DNA of 64,000 nucleotides from Advenella sp048381675 (GCF_048381675.1 NZ_JBLWIS010000004.1:124001-188000), one strand, 5' to 3'. Positions 16,862 to 27,048 are shown, numbered from the stretch's first letter. Notes: a model not told the origin generated them from the letters alone. Numbers and translations are program-made.

Positions 16862-18343
16862 ATGAAAGAGTTTTGGCAATCCTGTGTCCAGGCATTGGCA
16901 CAGGAACTTCCTCCCGAGCAAATGAAAGCGTGGGTGCTACCGCTGGCTCCTCTTGGTTTTGATGAAGAACTGGGAGAGCTGCGCATTTCTGCGCCCACGC
17001 CAATCAAGCAGAACTGGGCCAAAACCAATTACACGCAGCGTATTCAGGAATTGGCATCCCAGTGGTTCAACCGTCCCGATGTCAAGGTCATGTTCCAGTT
17101 GGTGCGCCCCAACCAAATGCCGCCAGCCATGCAAGGAACCGTGACCTCATCGGCGCCTGCGCCAGCACCGGCCACACCGGTTCAGGCAGCGCCGGTTGCA
17201 AGCAGTACACCTTCGTTCGGGGCAAGCCCTGAAGTCATCATCGAGTCCGCCGCGCCCAATGCGCCAGCCGCAACCATGCTTGGCAATACCGAATCTGAAG
17301 ATTTCATTTACAAGCGTTCGCATATCAACCCCAACCTGACTTTCGAAAGCCTGGTGGTAGGACGCTCTAACCAGCTGGCCAATGCCGCTTCGGCACAAAT
17401 TGTCGACAAACCTGGGGTTTCGGCCTACAACCCGTTCTTTATTTACGGCAGTACCGGCCTGGGTAAGACCCACCTGATGCATGCCATCGGCAATGCACTA
17501 ATCAAGGCCGGCAAAGTCAACCGGGTTCGGTACATCCATGCCGACCAGTATTACTCTGACCTGGTCAAGTCATTCCGTACCAGTACTTTTGATGAATTCA
17601 AGCGTTACTACCATTCGCTAGACCTGCTGCTGATTGACGACATCCAGTTTTTCCGCAAGAAAGACCGTACCCAGGAAGAGTTCTTCTACCTGTACGAAAC
17701 CATGGTGGCGCAAAACAAGCAAATCATCATCACGTCCGATACCTATCCGCGTGAGTTGCAGGATATCAGCAACCGCCTGACCTCCCGTTTTGACTCTGGC
17801 CTAACCGTGCATATCGAACCCCCCGAGCTGGAAATGCGGGTTGCCATTTTGCTTCGTAAAGCCGAAGAAAAACCCGGTATTATCCTCAAAGAGGAAGCTG
17901 CGTTTTTTATTGCCAAGCATTTGCGCAGTAACGTGCGTGAGCTTGAAGGCGCGCTGAGTAAAGTATCTGCTTACGCCGGCTTTCACGGGCTTAAAACCTT
18001 TACGGTTGAAGTATGCAAAGAGGCCCTGAAAGACCTGCTTTCCGTGTCCAATGGACAGATCACGGTAGAAAACATCCAGAAAACCGTTGCCGATTTTTAT
18101 AAAATCAAGGTTCAGGAAATGTATTCCAAACGGCGTCCCGCCAATATCGCGATGCCACGGCAAATTGCCATGTACCTGGCCAAAGAGCTGACTCAAAAAA
18201 GCTTGCCCGAAATTGGCGACCTGTTTGGTGGACGGGATCATACAACCGTCCTGCATGCAGTACGTAAAATTACCGAAGCACGCGTGAAAAACGCAGAATT
18301 AAATCACCAATTACACGTGTTAGAACAAACCTTAAAAGGATAA
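16862..18343 (+). CDS. dnaA: Chromosomal replication initiator DnaA
   Basis: 493-residue AAA+ initiator that binds DnaA boxes and opens oriC. Domain I covers about residues 1-85 and contains the helicase-loading surface. A Pro/Ala-rich linker follows (about 90-135). The AAA+ domain has Walker A GSTGLGKTHL and Walker B LLLIDDIQF. The C-terminal DNA-binding helix-turn-helix has the signature GGRDHTTVLHA. The start at ATG 16862 is supported by the conserved opening MKEFWQSCVQAL. dnaN follows after 2 bp, so the two are co-transcribed. Confidence 0.98.
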   Translation: MKEFWQSCVQALAQELPPEQMKAWVLPLAPLGFDEELGELRISAPTPIKQNWAKTNYTQRIQELASQWFNRPDVKVMFQLVRPNQMPPAMQGTVTSSAPAPAPATPVQAAPVASSTPSFGASPEVIIESAAPNAPAATMLGNTESEDFIYKRSHINPNLTFESLVVGRSNQLANAASAQIVDKPGVSAYNPFFIYGSTGLGKTHLMHAIGNALIKAGKVNRVRYIHADQYYSDLVKSFRTSTFDEFKRYYHSLDLLLIDDIQFFRKKDRTQEEFFYLYETMVAQNKQIIITSDTYPRELQDISNRLTSRFDSGLTVHIEPPELEMRVAILLRKAEEKPGIILKEEAAFFIAKHLRSNVRELEGALSKVSAYAGFHGLKTFTVEVCKEALKDLLSVSNGQITVENIQKTVADFYKIKVQEMYSKRRPANIAMPRQIAMYLAKELTQKSLPEIGDLFGGRDHTTVLHAVRKITEARVKNAELNHQLHVLEQTLKG

Positions 18344-18345
18344 TC

Positions 18346-19455
18346 ATGCAATTGCTACAAGCTACCCGAGATGCTGTACTCAAGCCGCTGTCAACAGTGG
18401 CCGGTATTGTTGAACGCAGGCATACCATGCCCATTCTGGCAAATATCCTGTTGCGCAAAGAAGGTAACCGTGTTGCATTCATTGCAACCGACCTTGAGGT
18501 CCAGATCACCACGCATGCCGACTTTGGCGTAGGTGATGATGTGGAATCTACGACGGTTGCCGCACGTAAATTGCTGGATATCTTGCGGGCCTTGCCCAAT
18601 ACCGGAGAAGTCAAGCTGGGCCTGAACGACGGAAAAATGTCAGTCAATGCCGGTAAAAGCCGCTTTGCCCTGCAAACTCTTGACGGAGCCGAATACCCCA
18701 CGGTTGCCCAGCCTGAAAGCTGGAACCTGAGCCTGTCCATGCCACAAAGAACGCTGCGCAAGCTATTTAATATGGTGCACTTTGCCATGGCCCAGCAAGA
18801 CATCCGTTATTATCTGAATGGCATGTTGATGGTGTTTGAGGAAGGCATGGTTCGCACCGTTGCTACCGATGGCCACCGTTTGGCACATGCGGCTGAAACA
18901 GTTGAAAGTATTGGTGAGCGCCACGAGGTGATTGTTCCACGTAAAACCGTTCTTGAAATGCAGCGCCTGCTCGATGAAAGTGATGAACCGGTCAAGATTG
19001 ACCTGGCTGCTGGCCAGATCCGGTTTACTTTTGGTGATGTTGAACTCATTTCCAAGCTGGTGGAAGGCAAGTTCCCCGATTTCAAACGGGTCATTCCAAC
19101 CGACTATACACGCAGTTTCAATATCAATCGTGAAGCCTTGCAAAGCAGCCTGCAGCGTGCTGCCATCCTGACCACTGACAAGCTCAAAGGGGTCAAGCTT
19201 CATCTTGAAAACAACCTGCTGCAAATTTCCTCCTCCAACGCCGAGCAGGAAGAAGCGCGGGAAGAAATTGAAGTGAATTATGAATTTGAGCCTATTGATG
19301 TCGGTTTCAACGTAAGCTATTTGCTGGATGTCCTGGCTATGGCAAAAACCGAAGAAATCACCTGGTCCGTCAAGCCGGATGTCAATGCATCCGCACTTAT
19401 CAGCCTGCCTGAAGAAACAGAGTTCAAATACGTTGTCATGCCCATGCGTATTTAG
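18346..19455 (+). CDS. dnaN: DNA polymerase III beta sliding clamp
   Basis: 369-residue beta clamp, a ring-forming dimer that tethers the replicative polymerase. Three repeated clamp folds fit the length. Typical elements are the opening TRDAVLKPLSTVAGIVERRH, the central VATDGHRLA and the terminal YVVMPMRI. It starts 2 bp after dnaA and runs toward gyrB, 91 bp away. A short GC-rich hairpin (CCGGCC with GGCCGG, about 19475-19492) lies in that gap and may partly attenuate read-through. Confidence 0.98.
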   Translation: MQLLQATRDAVLKPLSTVAGIVERRHTMPILANILLRKEGNRVAFIATDLEVQITTHADFGVGDDVESTTVAARKLLDILRALPNTGEVKLGLNDGKMSVNAGKSRFALQTLDGAEYPTVAQPESWNLSLSMPQRTLRKLFNMVHFAMAQQDIRYYLNGMLMVFEEGMVRTVATDGHRLAHAAETVESIGERHEVIVPRKTVLEMQRLLDESDEPVKIDLAAGQIRFTFGDVELISKLVEGKFPDFKRVIPTDYTRSFNINREALQSSLQRAAILTTDKLKGVKLHLENNLLQISSSNAEQEEAREEIEVNYEFEPIDVGFNVSYLLDVLAMAKTEEITWSVKPDVNASALISLPEETEFKYVVMPMRI

Positions 19456-19546
19456 TCAGGCAAATACTGATATCCCGGCCACCTAATGGCCGGATATTCT
19501 CCTGTTCTTAGCAGTCGATCAAGATTTTTTAAAGCGTTATTCCATT

Positions 19547-21997
19547 ATGTCTGAAAATACTCCGAACACCCCGAATCAAGGTTACGGTGCCGATTCCATT
19601 AAAATGCTCAAGGGCCTTGAGGCTGTCCGTAAACGTCCCGGCATGTATATTGGAGATACATCCGATGGTACAGGCCTTCACCACATGGTGTTCGAAGTTG
19701 TCGACAATGCCATTGACGAAGCCCTGGCCGGCTATTGTGATGATATTGTTGTAACCATTCATACCGACAATTCCATCTCCGTTACCGATAATGGCCGTGG
19801 TATTCCCACTGACATCCACAAGGATGACGAATTCCACCGCAGTGCCGCTGAAATTGTCATGACCGAGCTGCATGCCGGCGGTAAATTTGACCAGAACTCG
19901 TATAAGGTTTCCGGTGGTTTGCATGGTGTCGGGGTTTCTTGCGTGAACGCCCTGTCAGAATGGTTGCGACTGACCATTCGCCGCAATGGCCAGGTTCACC
20001 AGATTGAATTCAAGCGTGGTGAACGCATCGAGCCCCTGAAAGTGGTTGGCACTACCGATAAAACCGGTACCAAGGTGCAATATCTGGCAGACAGCACCAT
20101 TTTTGACAACGTCGAATACCACTACGATATCCTGTCCAAACGCCTGCGTGAATTGTCTTTCCTGAATAACGGCGTCAAGATCCGCCTGGTTGACGAACGA
20201 CAAGGCAAGGAAGAGAATTTTGCCTTTTCAGGTGGCGTTAAAGGCTTTGTGGAATACATCAACCGTACCAAAACGGTACTGCATTCCAATGTATTTAACG
20301 TCTCTACCGAATCCGATGCTGGTGGCTCGCCAATTACCGTAGATGTTGCCATGCAATGGAACGACAGCTATGGCGAAAGCGTGCTTTGCTTTACCAATAA
20401 CATCCCTCAGCGCGACGGTGGTACCCACCTGACCGGTTTACGTGCTGCCATGACCCGCAGCCTGAACAAATACATTGCCGATAACGAAATGGCCAAAAAG
20501 GCCAAGGTTGACACAACCGGCGATGACATGCGTGAAGGCCTGACTTGCGTATTGTCTGTCAAGGTACCCGAGCCCAAGTTCAGCAGCCAGACCAAAGACA
20601 AGCTGGTTTCCAGCGAAGTCCGCCCGGCTGTTGAAGAAGCGGTGTCACGCACGCTTGAAACCTGGCTCTTGGAAAACCCCAATGACGCCAAAGCCATTTG
20701 TGCCAAGATTGTAGAGGCGGCCCGTGCCCGCGAGGCGGCCCGCAAGGCTCGCGAAATGACGCGTCGTAAAAGTGTCCTGGAAGGTGCTGGCTTGCCAGGC
20801 AAGCTGGCAGACTGCCAGGAAAAAGACCCTGCCAAATCAGAACTTTACATTGTGGAGGGAGACTCTGCGGGTGGTTCGGCCAAACAGGGCCGTGACCGTA
20901 AATTCCAGGCCATTCTTCCCTTGCGCGGTAAAGTGCTGAACGTGGAAAAGGCCCGTTTTGACAAATTGATCGCCAGTGAGGCGATTACCACCCTGATTAC
21001 CGCACTTGGCACCAGCATTGGCCCCGATTTCAATATCGACAAACTGCGTTATCACCGCATCATCATCATGACCGACGCGGACGTTGACGGCGCACACATC
21101 CGTACCTTGCTGTTGACATTGCTGTATCGGCAAATGCCCCAACTGGTTGAGGGCGGGTTTATTTATATCGCCCAACCACCTTTGTACAAGGTAAAATTTG
21201 GCCGTGAAGAACGCTACCTGAAAGATGCGGTTGAAGAAGCCGAATTCATGCAACAGGTTGCCCTGAAAGATGCCGGCCTGATTCCACATCAAGGCGCGCA
21301 AGCCATTACCGGCGAAGATCTTGAAACACAGGTTCAGCTTTATGTCTCGGCCGATCAGGTGATTGACCGCCTGTCACGCATCATGGATGCCGCAGCCCTG
21401 TCAGCGATTGCCGAAGGGGTACAGATTAACCTGGATAATGCGGAAAATGCCAAGAAATCGGCTCAGGACCTGCAAGAGGCCCTGTTTGACCCGGCCATGC
21501 CACATGCAGTGACCGTAGAGGCAGAATATGATGAGGAACTGGACAAACACCGTTTGGTGCTCAAGCGCATTCACCACGGCAACGTTCGTGTTTGTGTGTT
21601 TAACCAGGAGTTCATGAACAGCAAGGATTATGCCGTCCTGTCGCGTTCAGCAGAAACCCTTTCTGGCCTGGTTGGCGAAGGCGCCCTGGTTTATCGTGGT
21701 GAAGGTGAACGACGCAAAGAGCAATACGTGAACGATTTCCGCGAAGCCGTTCAATGGTTGCGCAGCGAAGCTGAACGGGTGGTTACGAAACAGCGCTATA
21801 AAGGTCTGGGTGAAATGAACCCTGATCAGCTGTGGGAAACCACCATGGATCCTTCTGCACGCCGTCTGCTACGCGTCAAGATTGAAGATGCGATTGCTGC
21901 TGACAATGTGTTTACAACGCTGATGGGCGACCAAGTGGAACCACGCAGGGAGTTTATTGAAAGCAATGCGCTGATGGCGTCGAATCTGGATATTTAA
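19547..21997 (+). CDS. gyrB: DNA gyrase subunit B
   Basis: 816-residue ATPase subunit of DNA gyrase, which introduces negative supercoils. The GHKL ATP site has EVVDNAIDEA and DNGRGIPTDIH. The transducer domain follows, then the TOPRIM domain with VEGDSAGGSAKQGRD and DADVDGAHI, and the C-terminal YKGLGEMNPDQLWETTMDP block. The length includes the insertion in the TOPRIM region seen in Gram-negative GyrB. Third gene of the dnaA-dnaN-gyrB block; a strong terminator follows. Confidence 0.98.
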   Translation: MSENTPNTPNQGYGADSIKMLKGLEAVRKRPGMYIGDTSDGTGLHHMVFEVVDNAIDEALAGYCDDIVVTIHTDNSISVTDNGRGIPTDIHKDDEFHRSAAEIVMTELHAGGKFDQNSYKVSGGLHGVGVSCVNALSEWLRLTIRRNGQVHQIEFKRGERIEPLKVVGTTDKTGTKVQYLADSTIFDNVEYHYDILSKRLRELSFLNNGVKIRLVDERQGKEENFAFSGGVKGFVEYINRTKTVLHSNVFNVSTESDAGGSPITVDVAMQWNDSYGESVLCFTNNIPQRDGGTHLTGLRAAMTRSLNKYIADNEMAKKAKVDTTGDDMREGLTCVLSVKVPEPKFSSQTKDKLVSSEVRPAVEEAVSRTLETWLLENPNDAKAICAKIVEAARAREAARKAREMTRRKSVLEGAGLPGKLADCQEKDPAKSELYIVEGDSAGGSAKQGRDRKFQAILPLRGKVLNVEKARFDKLIASEAITTLITALGTSIGPDFNIDKLRYHRIIIMTDADVDGAHIRTLLLTLLYRQMPQLVEGGFIYIAQPPLYKVKFGREERYLKDAVEEAEFMQQVALKDAGLIPHQGAQAITGEDLETQVQLYVSADQVIDRLSRIMDAAALSAIAEGVQINLDNAENAKKSAQDLQEALFDPAMPHAVTVEAEYDEELDKHRLVLKRIHHGNVRVCVFNQEFMNSKDYAVLSRSAETLSGLVGEGALVYRGEGERRKEQYVNDFREAVQWLRSEAERVVTKQRYKGLGEMNPDQLWETTMDPSARRLLRVKIEDAIAADNVFTTLMGDQVEPRREFIESNALMASNLDI

Positions 21998-22031
21998 AGT
22001 CTGTTGTAGCTAAATACGTAACATGCAAATT

Positions 22032-22065
22032 TGAGGCCCATAAGTGGAAGAACTTATGGGCCTCA
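22032..22065 (+). terminator. gyrB terminator
   Basis: A perfect 14-bp stem (arms 22032-22045 and 22052-22065) with a 6-base loop is followed by GTATTTT. It begins 35 bp after the gyrB stop. Confidence 0.85.
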
Positions 22066-22309
22066 GTATTTTAACAGTCAGGATAAATCCTGATATTATT
22101 AGATGCCCTTTAGATAAAAATAGTTTATTTAAAATTAAATTATTAAAAATGATAAGCTCATGATATTAAAGTAGTGGATTGGAAATATCAATCACCCTAG
22201 AATAATTTCAAATTCGACTTTATTCGTTTATTTTTGATTTTTATTACAAATCAATATTTACTTATAATTTGATGTTTGATATTTAAATTAATAAATGGGT
22301 GATTAAGAG
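22066..22309 (+). promoter_or_regulatory. AT-rich leader upstream of the rhodanese/TTT operon
   Basis: No gene is visible here. The stretch is strongly AT-rich and contains a dyad TCAGGAT-AA-ATCCTGA at 22078-22093, a possible operator. I cannot place a convincing -35/-10 pair. The promoter of the operon at 22310 must lie here, because a strong terminator closes the gyrB transcript just upstream. Confidence 0.4.
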
Positions 22310-23965
22310 ATGGGTGATATCGGGATTTTTAGTCAAGGCTCTCTGGGTTATTTGCATATATCGCCAGATGATTTGTTTAGTACGCTTCAAGGAAAAACGG
22401 AAGTTGCCATTCTTGATGTTCGGAATATCGCTTCCTTTTCGAAGCGTCATTTATTGTATGCTACATCCTTACCATTGACGCGCATTGAATTATTGATCAG
22501 TCGCAAGGTACCCAACAAGAACAGTCCGATTGTATTGGTCGACGATGATGGGAGTCTACTTGATGAGGCAGCACAGATATTAAACCGTTTGGGCTATCTC
22601 CAAATCTCTGTTTTGAAAGGCGGCACCAATGCCTGGCAAAGCGCTGGATATGAAGTCTTTAGCGGTGAGAACGTTCCCAGCAAGGCATTAGGCGAAGTGG
22701 TTGAGATTCAGGCACATACGCCGCACATCAATGCTCAGACGCTTCATCTCAAATTACAAGCAGGTGAGAACTTGGTTGTAGTGGACGGTCGTACCCCAGA
22801 GGAGTTTTACAACTTCAGCATACCCGGTGCGTATAGCGTACCCAACGCAGAGCTACCTTATCGAATCCGTGAGATTGCGCCTGACCCGTCAACATTGGTG
22901 GTTGTGAACTGTGCCGGCCGTACTCGTAGCATTATTGGTGCTCAGACACTGATTAATGCAGGTATTCCGAATCCAGTCGTGTCTTTGCAGGATGGCACCA
23001 TGGCATGGTTGCTTGCCGGCCATGAGTTAAAGCATGGTCGCCACATTTCACTGCCAGAACCCAGTGAGCAGCATCTGGAACAAGCGCGTCGTGATGCCGA
23101 AGTGTTGCTGCAAAAATCACGAGTTTCGGTCATCGACTCGGCTCGTCTGGAACAATTTCGCAACGATACGTCACGTAGCATTTATTTGTTTGACATTCGT
23201 ACGCAAGAAGAATACGAAACGGGCCACTTGCCAGGATGGCGTTGGGCACCGGGTGGGCAATTGATTCAGGCAACGGATGAATACATCGCGACACTACGTG
23301 CCCGTGTGGTCATTGCGGATTTGGATGGCGTACGTGCAGCCACCGTGGCCACGTGGTTGGTTCAATTGGGACAGTATGAGGTGTATGTATATCGCCCCGA
23401 AAACACGTTAACTTTGGAAACCGGGCCAGAAACAATCAGGATTTTAAAAGACCCAATCAGCGCAGCGTCACGCTGGATTGCACGTGATGCATTGTCAGAA
23501 AAGCTGATGCATGAACAGGCAGTAGTTATTGATGTTGAAAGTTCGCGTGCCTATGTGAAACGTCATATTCAAGGTGCGTTTTTTGCCGTGGCGGAAACAC
23601 TGGAGTCACATGTACAGAAATTGATACAAAATGGTCAATCGCTAGTCATCACTTCGGCCGATGGAATACTGGCCGATGCTGTGGCACGTCGTCTGACTCG
23701 ATTAGGCTATCCTGCGCTGGCTTTGCTGGGAGGCAATAAAGCATGGTTTGCAGCAGGCTTGCCAGCGGCCTCAGGCATAGACAAAGCCTTGGGGGGCGAG
23801 CAGGCCTTGGCACTGAATGCCTATGACTACAGTGACACAGCAATTCGCAATCAGAAGTTTAAGGAATACCTCGATTGGGAAGTGGGGCTGGTGGACCAAT
23901 TGGCCCAAAAAGGTGCGCAACACACATTCAAGGTTTTAGGTGCTTCACCTGCGCAAGACTTGTAG
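22310..23965 (+). CDS. Four-domain rhodanese (sulfurtransferase-like) protein
   Basis: 551 residues with four tandem rhodanese-like folds at about 15-118, 135-245, 268-365 and 385-490, each marked by an LDVR/VDGR/FDIR/IDVE strand and a GY/GGxxAW strand. Only domain 2 keeps a catalytic Cys (C201 in the CAGRTRS loop). The matching loops of domains 1, 3 and 4 read VDDDGS, ADLDGV and TSADGI, so these are presumably structural or binding domains. There is no signal peptide, so it is cytoplasmic. It is followed 66 bp later by a complete TTT transporter, which suggests uptake and handling of a sulfur-containing acid (inference). Similar proteins next to thiol dioxygenases occur in Burkholderiales, from memory, but no dioxygenase is here. 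Confidence 0.85.
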   Translation: MGDIGIFSQGSLGYLHISPDDLFSTLQGKTEVAILDVRNIASFSKRHLLYATSLPLTRIELLISRKVPNKNSPIVLVDDDGSLLDEAAQILNRLGYLQISVLKGGTNAWQSAGYEVFSGENVPSKALGEVVEIQAHTPHINAQTLHLKLQAGENLVVVDGRTPEEFYNFSIPGAYSVPNAELPYRIREIAPDPSTLVVVNCAGRTRSIIGAQTLINAGIPNPVVSLQDGTMAWLLAGHELKHGRHISLPEPSEQHLEQARRDAEVLLQKSRVSVIDSARLEQFRNDTSRSIYLFDIRTQEEYETGHLPGWRWAPGGQLIQATDEYIATLRARVVIADLDGVRAATVATWLVQLGQYEVYVYRPENTLTLETGPETIRILKDPISAASRWIARDALSEKLMHEQAVVIDVESSRAYVKRHIQGAFFAVAETLESHVQKLIQNGQSLVITSADGILADAVARRLTRLGYPALALLGGNKAWFAAGLPAASGIDKALGGEQALALNAYDYSDTAIRNQKFKEYLDWEVGLVDQLAQKGAQHTFKVLGASPAQDL

Positions 23966-24031
23966 AACCCTTAATCCTCTGACTCAACCCAGATTGAGTC
24001 TTAAAGCAAATATTGAAAAGAGAGTTAGAAA

Positions 24032-25018
24032 ATGCATAAAAGACGGTTTTTAAGCGTTGTGAGCGCTTTGGTTGTATCGTTGTTGATGATTCCCGCAGCC
24101 CAGGCCTCAGAAGCTGACAGCTTCCCCAATAAAAATCTGCGAATCATTGTATCGGCTTCAGTGGGTGGCAGCTCCGACAAGCTGGCACGTACGATTGCGC
24201 AGAAGCTGGATGAAAAATGGGGCGTGAGAACAATTGTTGAGAATCATCCAGGCGGAGGTGGCAGTATTGCCAACAACATCGTAGCCAAAGCCAAACCGGA
24301 TGGCTACACTTTGCTATTGGCGGGTGATGGTTTATCGATTGAGGCGGCACAGACGTCTCGCAAGTTGCCTTACGATCCCTTGAAAGACTTCACCGGCGTG
24401 ATCAAAGCGGTTGTAAACCCACTTCTGATCATGGTACGTCCAGATTTGCCCGTCAATAACTTCAAAGAGTATCTGGAATTCCTCAAGGCCAATCAAGGCA
24501 AGACCTCGCTGGCTTTGTCAGGTGCCAAAAACAGCCATCAGCACTTGGCGATTGAGTTGTTGTCACAACTCACGGACGTGCCAATTACAGTAATTCCATC
24601 GTTGGGTGGTGGCCCGGCCATGTTAGATGTCATGGGTGGACATATCGATGCGCAAATCATCACCTTGGCCGCGGCAACAGAAAATGTACGTGCAGGCAAG
24701 CTTAAGGGCTTAGGTGTCACAACGCCATTCCGTTCACAAGCATTACCAGATGTACCCACCTTGCAGGAGTCCGGGATTGATGGCTATGCTTTCCAAAGTT
24801 GGCAAGGACTGGTTGCTCCCGCTGGAACACCGGATGCGGTTGTGCAGAAGATTTACAGTACCGTCGCGGAAATTCTGAATGATCCCATCAACAAGCAAGC
24901 GCTTGAAGATCTTGGCTTCATTGTGACGGCGTCTGCGCCTGATGAGCTGAACAAGACAATTCAGGAAGATAGAGTCTTCTACGGTGAAGTGGCCAATAAA
25001 GCCAACATCAAGCTATAA
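24032..25018 (+). CDS. tctC: Bug/TctC substrate-binding protein of a complete TTT transporter
   Basis: 328-residue periplasmic receptor. The signal peptide ends at about residue 26 (PAAQASEAD). The mature protein shows FPNKNLRIIVSASVGGSSD, PDGYTLLLAGD and FQSWQGLVAPAGTPD. In most Bug proteins the first pocket loop reads PFxxGG, but here it is SASVGGSS, so the ligand may differ from plain carboxylates. It is followed 10 bp on by the small and large membrane subunits, making this the only receptor in the window with its own transporter. Confidence 0.92.
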   Translation: MHKRRFLSVVSALVVSLLMIPAAQASEADSFPNKNLRIIVSASVGGSSDKLARTIAQKLDEKWGVRTIVENHPGGGGSIANNIVAKAKPDGYTLLLAGDGLSIEAAQTSRKLPYDPLKDFTGVIKAVVNPLLIMVRPDLPVNNFKEYLEFLKANQGKTSLALSGAKNSHQHLAIELLSQLTDVPITVIPSLGGGPAMLDVMGGHIDAQIITLAAATENVRAGKLKGLGVTTPFRSQALPDVPTLQESGIDGYAFQSWQGLVAPAGTPDAVVQKIYSTVAEILNDPINKQALEDLGFIVTASAPDELNKTIQEDRVFYGEVANKANIKL

Positions 25019-25028
25019 GGAGTCGAAC

Positions 25029-25508
25029 GTGGCATCAATTCGCATTCAGCATCAACCCAATTTTCTGCTAGGTCTGCTATATATCTTTGCAGGAGGAGGA
25101 TTTGCACTGGTCTCGTCACGTTATGACATGGGGCAGCTTTCTTATATGGGACCAGGTTACTTCCCATTTATGCTCGGACTTTTGCTAGCTGGCATCGGTG
25201 CATTGATTGTCGCCCGTTCACTGGGTACAAAAGCGGCATCAATCGTGCGTTTAACGGGCTGGAATTTTCGATCGATCTTCTGGATGGTCGGTTCGGTAAT
25301 GGTGTTTGGATGGGTACTACAACCCTTGGGACTGATTATTGCCTTGGTCTTGCTCGTCGTATTGGCGAGTCTGGCCAGCCATGAATTCACCTGGCGAACG
25401 ACTTTGGTGAACGCCTTTGTAATGGTGGTATTGAACGTGGGGGGATTTGTTTATGGTTTGTCAATCCCCTTCCCGGTTTTCCCTGAAATCCTATCAACCT
25501 CACTGTAA
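25029..25508 (+). CDS. tctB: TTT transporter small membrane subunit TctB
   Basis: 159-residue membrane protein with four predicted helices, the size and topology of TctB. The start is GTG 25029, which follows AAGGAGTC at good spacing; an upstream in-frame reading from 24984 overlaps tctC and is rejected. Typical features are NFLLGLLYIFAGGGFALVSS in the first helix and the short MGPGYFPFMLGLLL motif common to this family. It lies between the receptor and the large subunit. Confidence 0.9.
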   Translation: MASIRIQHQPNFLLGLLYIFAGGGFALVSSRYDMGQLSYMGPGYFPFMLGLLLAGIGALIVARSLGTKAASIVRLTGWNFRSIFWMVGSVMVFGWVLQPLGLIIALVLLVVLASLASHEFTWRTTLVNAFVMVVLNVGGFVYGLSIPFPVFPEILSTSL

Positions 25509-25514
25509 AGCATC

Positions 25515-27026
25515 ATGGATCTGTTTGACAATCTCGCACTTGGTTTCTCAACCGCGTTGACCTGGCAGAACATAGGCTATGCCTTGGTGGGTTGTTTGAT
25601 CGGAACATTCATCGGACTTTTGCCGGGTCTGGGTCCTCTTTCTACCGTTGCGATGTTATTGCCGATTACCTATAGTATGACCGCCAGTGGGGCTTTGATT
25701 CTGTTGGCAAGCATTTATTACGGTGCACAATATGGCGGTTCAACCACCGCTATTTTACTCAAACTTCCTGGTGAATCGTCATCTGCCGTTACCATGATTG
25801 ATGGTTATGAAATGGCCAAGCGTGGTCGTGCGGGGGTGGCCTTGGCTACGGCAGCAATTGGCTCTTTTGTCTCGGGCAGCTTTGGTGTGATGTTATTGGC
25901 AACCGTTGCCGAACCATTGACACAGGTGGCATTCCTGTTTGGTCCTGCTGAGTATTTCTCACTGATGGTTTTAGGCCTGGTTGGTTCCATCGCATTATCC
26001 TCGGATGCAATTGATAAGTCACTCGGCCTGATGGTGTTTGGCGTGTTGTTAAGCTTGATTGGCACTGATATAAATTCAGGTGAGTATCGGTTTACGGGAG
26101 ATTTTGTTGAATTAACGGATGGTATTGAATTGACCGCTTTGGCGATGGGTGTATTCGGTGTGGCGGAAATTGCCGTTAATTTGGAGCACTATAATCGCGA
26201 GCGTGATAGCAATCCGGTGCTGGCCAAGATTACACAATTGTTGCCTAGAAAAGCAGACCTTAAACGTATGCTACCTTCAATTGTACGTGGTACTGCCGTT
26301 GGGTCGGTGCTAGGTGCTTTGCCAGGTGCAGGTGTTACAATGGCTTCGTTTGCGGGCTATGCAGTCGAGAAAAAATTTTCCAAACACAAGGATGAATTGG
26401 GGCAGGGTGCCATCGAAGGAGTAGCCGGCCCAGAGTCGGCCAATAATGCCGCTGCCCAAACCAACTTTATTTCATTATTGACGTTAGGCATTCCCGGCAG
26501 TGCCGTCATGGCCTTGTTGTTGGGTGCCATGATTATTCAGAATATTCAACCGGGTCCACAGGTAATTATCAAGCATCCTGATGTTTTTTGGGGATTAATT
26601 GTATCCATGTGGATTGGCAATTTAATGTTGGTCGTGCTCAATCTGCCGTTGATCGGAATATGGGTCAATATGCTCAAAGTGCCCTATCGAATTTTGTTCC
26701 CCGTAATTTTAGTGTTTTGTTCGGTAGGAGCATTTACGGCCCGGGCTTCGGTGTTTGATATTTATCTGTTGGGGGTGTTTGGCATCCTCGGCTATATCCT
26801 GATCAAGTTGCAAGTTTCACCGGTACCGTTGTTGATGGGAATGGTACTGGGGCCGATTCTGGAGGGAAGCTTTCGGCGTGCATTGATGATTTCTCAAGGC
26901 GATCTTTTAATCATTTACGAGCGGCCGTTGTCGCTAGGCTTACTCATAGCGGCATCATTATTAATTGTCGTATCGGCGGTGCCATTGATGAAAAAACGGC
27001 GAGAGAAAATTTTTACGGAATTGTAA
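25515..27026 (+). CDS. tctA: TTT transporter large membrane subunit TctA
   Basis: 503-residue polytopic transporter subunit of the DUF112/TctA family with about 11-12 helices. Conserved motifs include GLLPGLGPLSTVAMLLPI, YGAQYGGSTTAILL, GALPGAGVTMASF and GPESANNAAAQ. It forms the ion-coupled channel of the TTT system with TctB. Six bp separate it from tctB. A perfect hairpin follows, so the operon rhodanese-tctC-tctB-tctA ends here. Confidence 0.95.
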   Translation: MDLFDNLALGFSTALTWQNIGYALVGCLIGTFIGLLPGLGPLSTVAMLLPITYSMTASGALILLASIYYGAQYGGSTTAILLKLPGESSSAVTMIDGYEMAKRGRAGVALATAAIGSFVSGSFGVMLLATVAEPLTQVAFLFGPAEYFSLMVLGLVGSIALSSDAIDKSLGLMVFGVLLSLIGTDINSGEYRFTGDFVELTDGIELTALAMGVFGVAEIAVNLEHYNRERDSNPVLAKITQLLPRKADLKRMLPSIVRGTAVGSVLGALPGAGVTMASFAGYAVEKKFSKHKDELGQGAIEGVAGPESANNAAAQTNFISLLTLGIPGSAVMALLLGAMIIQNIQPGPQVIIKHPDVFWGLIVSMWIGNLMLVVLNLPLIGIWVNMLKVPYRILFPVILVFCSVGAFTARASVFDIYLLGVFGILGYILIKLQVSPVPLLMGMVLGPILEGSFRRALMISQGDLLIIYERPLSLGLLIAASLLIVVSAVPLMKKRREKIFTEL

Positions 27027-27048
27027 TACACTACCGTTTTTGACATGT

